Source: Enterococcus_G camelliae
GTDB lineage: Bacteria; Bacillota; Bacilli; Lactobacillales; Enterococcaceae
DNA length: 64,000 nt
NCBI RefSeq assembly: GCF_042685105.1
Contig: NZ_JBHUMO010000044.1
Location: 62,001-126,000 of the forward strand
Direction: 5' to 3'
The notes under the pieces are model-generated. The model saw only the letters and a list, made by a program, of their open reading frames with translations. It had not been told where the DNA came from and made no database searches. A program made the position numbers and the translations under genes. This document shows, piece by piece, positions 63,247 through 64,000 of the stretch (the first letter of the stretch is position 1; each line of letters opens with the position of its first letter).

Positions 63247-63984
63247 GTATCTTACTTCTTTTAGATAGAGTCCTTCTGGGTGGGCAGTCGGTCCTGCAAG
63301 TTGTCTATTTTTGCTCGCAATAATGCTAGGAATACTTGTTTCATCCAAGCGACCATTCCCAATTTTCAATAAGGTTCCAACTAAAATACGAATCATTTTG
63401 TACAAAAAGCCATCACCACGAAATGTAAAAACTAATTCACTCAACGACTCATCATACGTCATGGTCGCTTCGTAGATGGTTCGTGTTTTATCCTCTACCG
63501 AACTCCCGCTTGCACAAAAGGCACTAAAATCATGGGTACCAAGTAAATCAGGGAGCGCACGCTCGATTTTTGTCAGGTCTAAAGGATACGGATAATAGCT
63601 AGCATAATGCCTCCGAAATGGGCTTCGTGGCTTTCCAATTTGTACGTGGAACTCATAAACTTTCTCCTTTACAAGATACCTTGCATGAAAGGCCTCTGTC
63701 ACCTCTTCTATCTTTATTACAGCAATATCTTCCGGTGTTTGCGTATCCAAGGCAAAACGCATTTTTTCAAGAGGTCTTGCTTGCGGATAATCAAAATGAA
63801 TAACCTGACCAAGTGCATGTACTTTAGCATCCGTTCGTCCAGATCCATGGACCATAATCGGCTGGCTTGCCATTTTCGATAAAGTTCGCTCTAATTCTTC
63901 TTGTACCGTTCTTCCCTCTGATTGACGTTGAAACCCATTAAAGAGTGTCCCATCATAAGCAATGAGTGCTTTGTATCTAACCAT
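63244..63984 (-). CDS. truA: tRNA pseudouridine(38-40) synthase TruA
   Basis: 246 residues, complete: MVRYKALIAYDGTLFNGFQR, catalytic Asp in GRTDAKVHALGQV (~52), FRGDGFLYKMIRILVG near the C-terminus. Modifies the anticodon stem-loop of many tRNAs. GGAAGG precedes the ATG. Probably the last gene of a unit that continues beyond the window (in Bacilli often after ecfT). Confidence 0.94.
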   Translation of the reverse strand: MVRYKALIAYDGTLFNGFQRQSEGRTVQEELERTLSKMASQPIMVHGSGRTDAKVHALGQVIHFDYPQARPLEKMRFALDTQTPEDIAVIKIEEVTEAFHARYLVKEKVYEFHVQIGKPRSPFRRHYASYYPYPLDLTKIERALPDLLGTHDFSAFCASGSSVEDKTRTIYEATMTYDESLSELVFTFRGDGFLYKMIRILVGTLLKIGNGRLDETSIPSIIASKNRQLAGPTAHPEGLYLKEVRY

Positions 63985-64000
63985 GATTCATTCCTTCCCG

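Overview
The window is a low-GC Gram-positive chromosome segment, most likely from an Enterococcus. The basis is gene order and family content: rpmB / yloU-fakA-recG-plsX-acpP, an oppDFBCA cluster, lytSR-lrgAB and rnc-smc-HAD, with strong AGGAGG-type ribosome binding sites, frequent GTG/TTG starts and sigma-54-dependent sugar and acetoin operons. I cannot fix the species. No rRNA, tRNA, prophage or CRISPR array is visible. One IS607-family element is present, broken by runs of N that look like assembly gaps.

Left part (1-11 kb): the end of an esterase/SDR pair, a 2,3-butanediol dehydrogenase gene, an acetoin dehydrogenase operon (acoL-acoA-acoB-acoC) and its sigma-54 activator acoR. Both the bdh gene and the aco operon carry textbook -24/-12 promoters and share an upstream motif (TGAAACAATWTGT), so they probably form one AcoR regulon for acetoin/butanediol use. 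A cre-like site sits in the aco leader.

10-25 kb: an AI-2E-type exporter gene behind four GCTGATT repeats, a heavy-metal P-type ATPase divergent from an NRAMP Mn transporter plus universal stress protein, an Rrf2-type regulator next to a very large YhgE/Pip protein, a CapA-like phosphoesterase, a lipoprotein flavoprotein reductase, and a KimA-type potassium importer.

24.7-33.3 kb: a lactose/cellobiose-family PTS operon in the order EIIB, EIIA, Eis-like acetyltransferase, EIIC, GH1 glycosidase, DUF871/MupG-like protein. It has a perfect sigma-54 promoter and a LevR-type activator immediately upstream. The acetyltransferase and the MupG-like enzyme hint that the sugar may be an amino sugar or muropeptide-type disaccharide, not plain cellobiose.

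33.5-37.4 kb: a TerC/YjbE membrane protein, a small monooxygenase-fold protein, and the IS607 element (serine recombinase tnpA, frameshifted tnpB, candidate guide-RNA region). Several near-identical tnpA fragments separated by 10-N gaps show sequence differences, so they appear to come from different copies of the element.

37.4-64 kb: housekeeping and envelope functions. These are HAD phosphatase, smc, rnc; lrgAB with the LytSR two-component system; an oligopeptide ABC transporter; acpP, plsX, recG, fakA, yloU; rpmB; a YfhO membrane protein; glnA with a GlnR operator over its promoter; and truA. Most transcription units end in clear stem-loop/T-run terminators.
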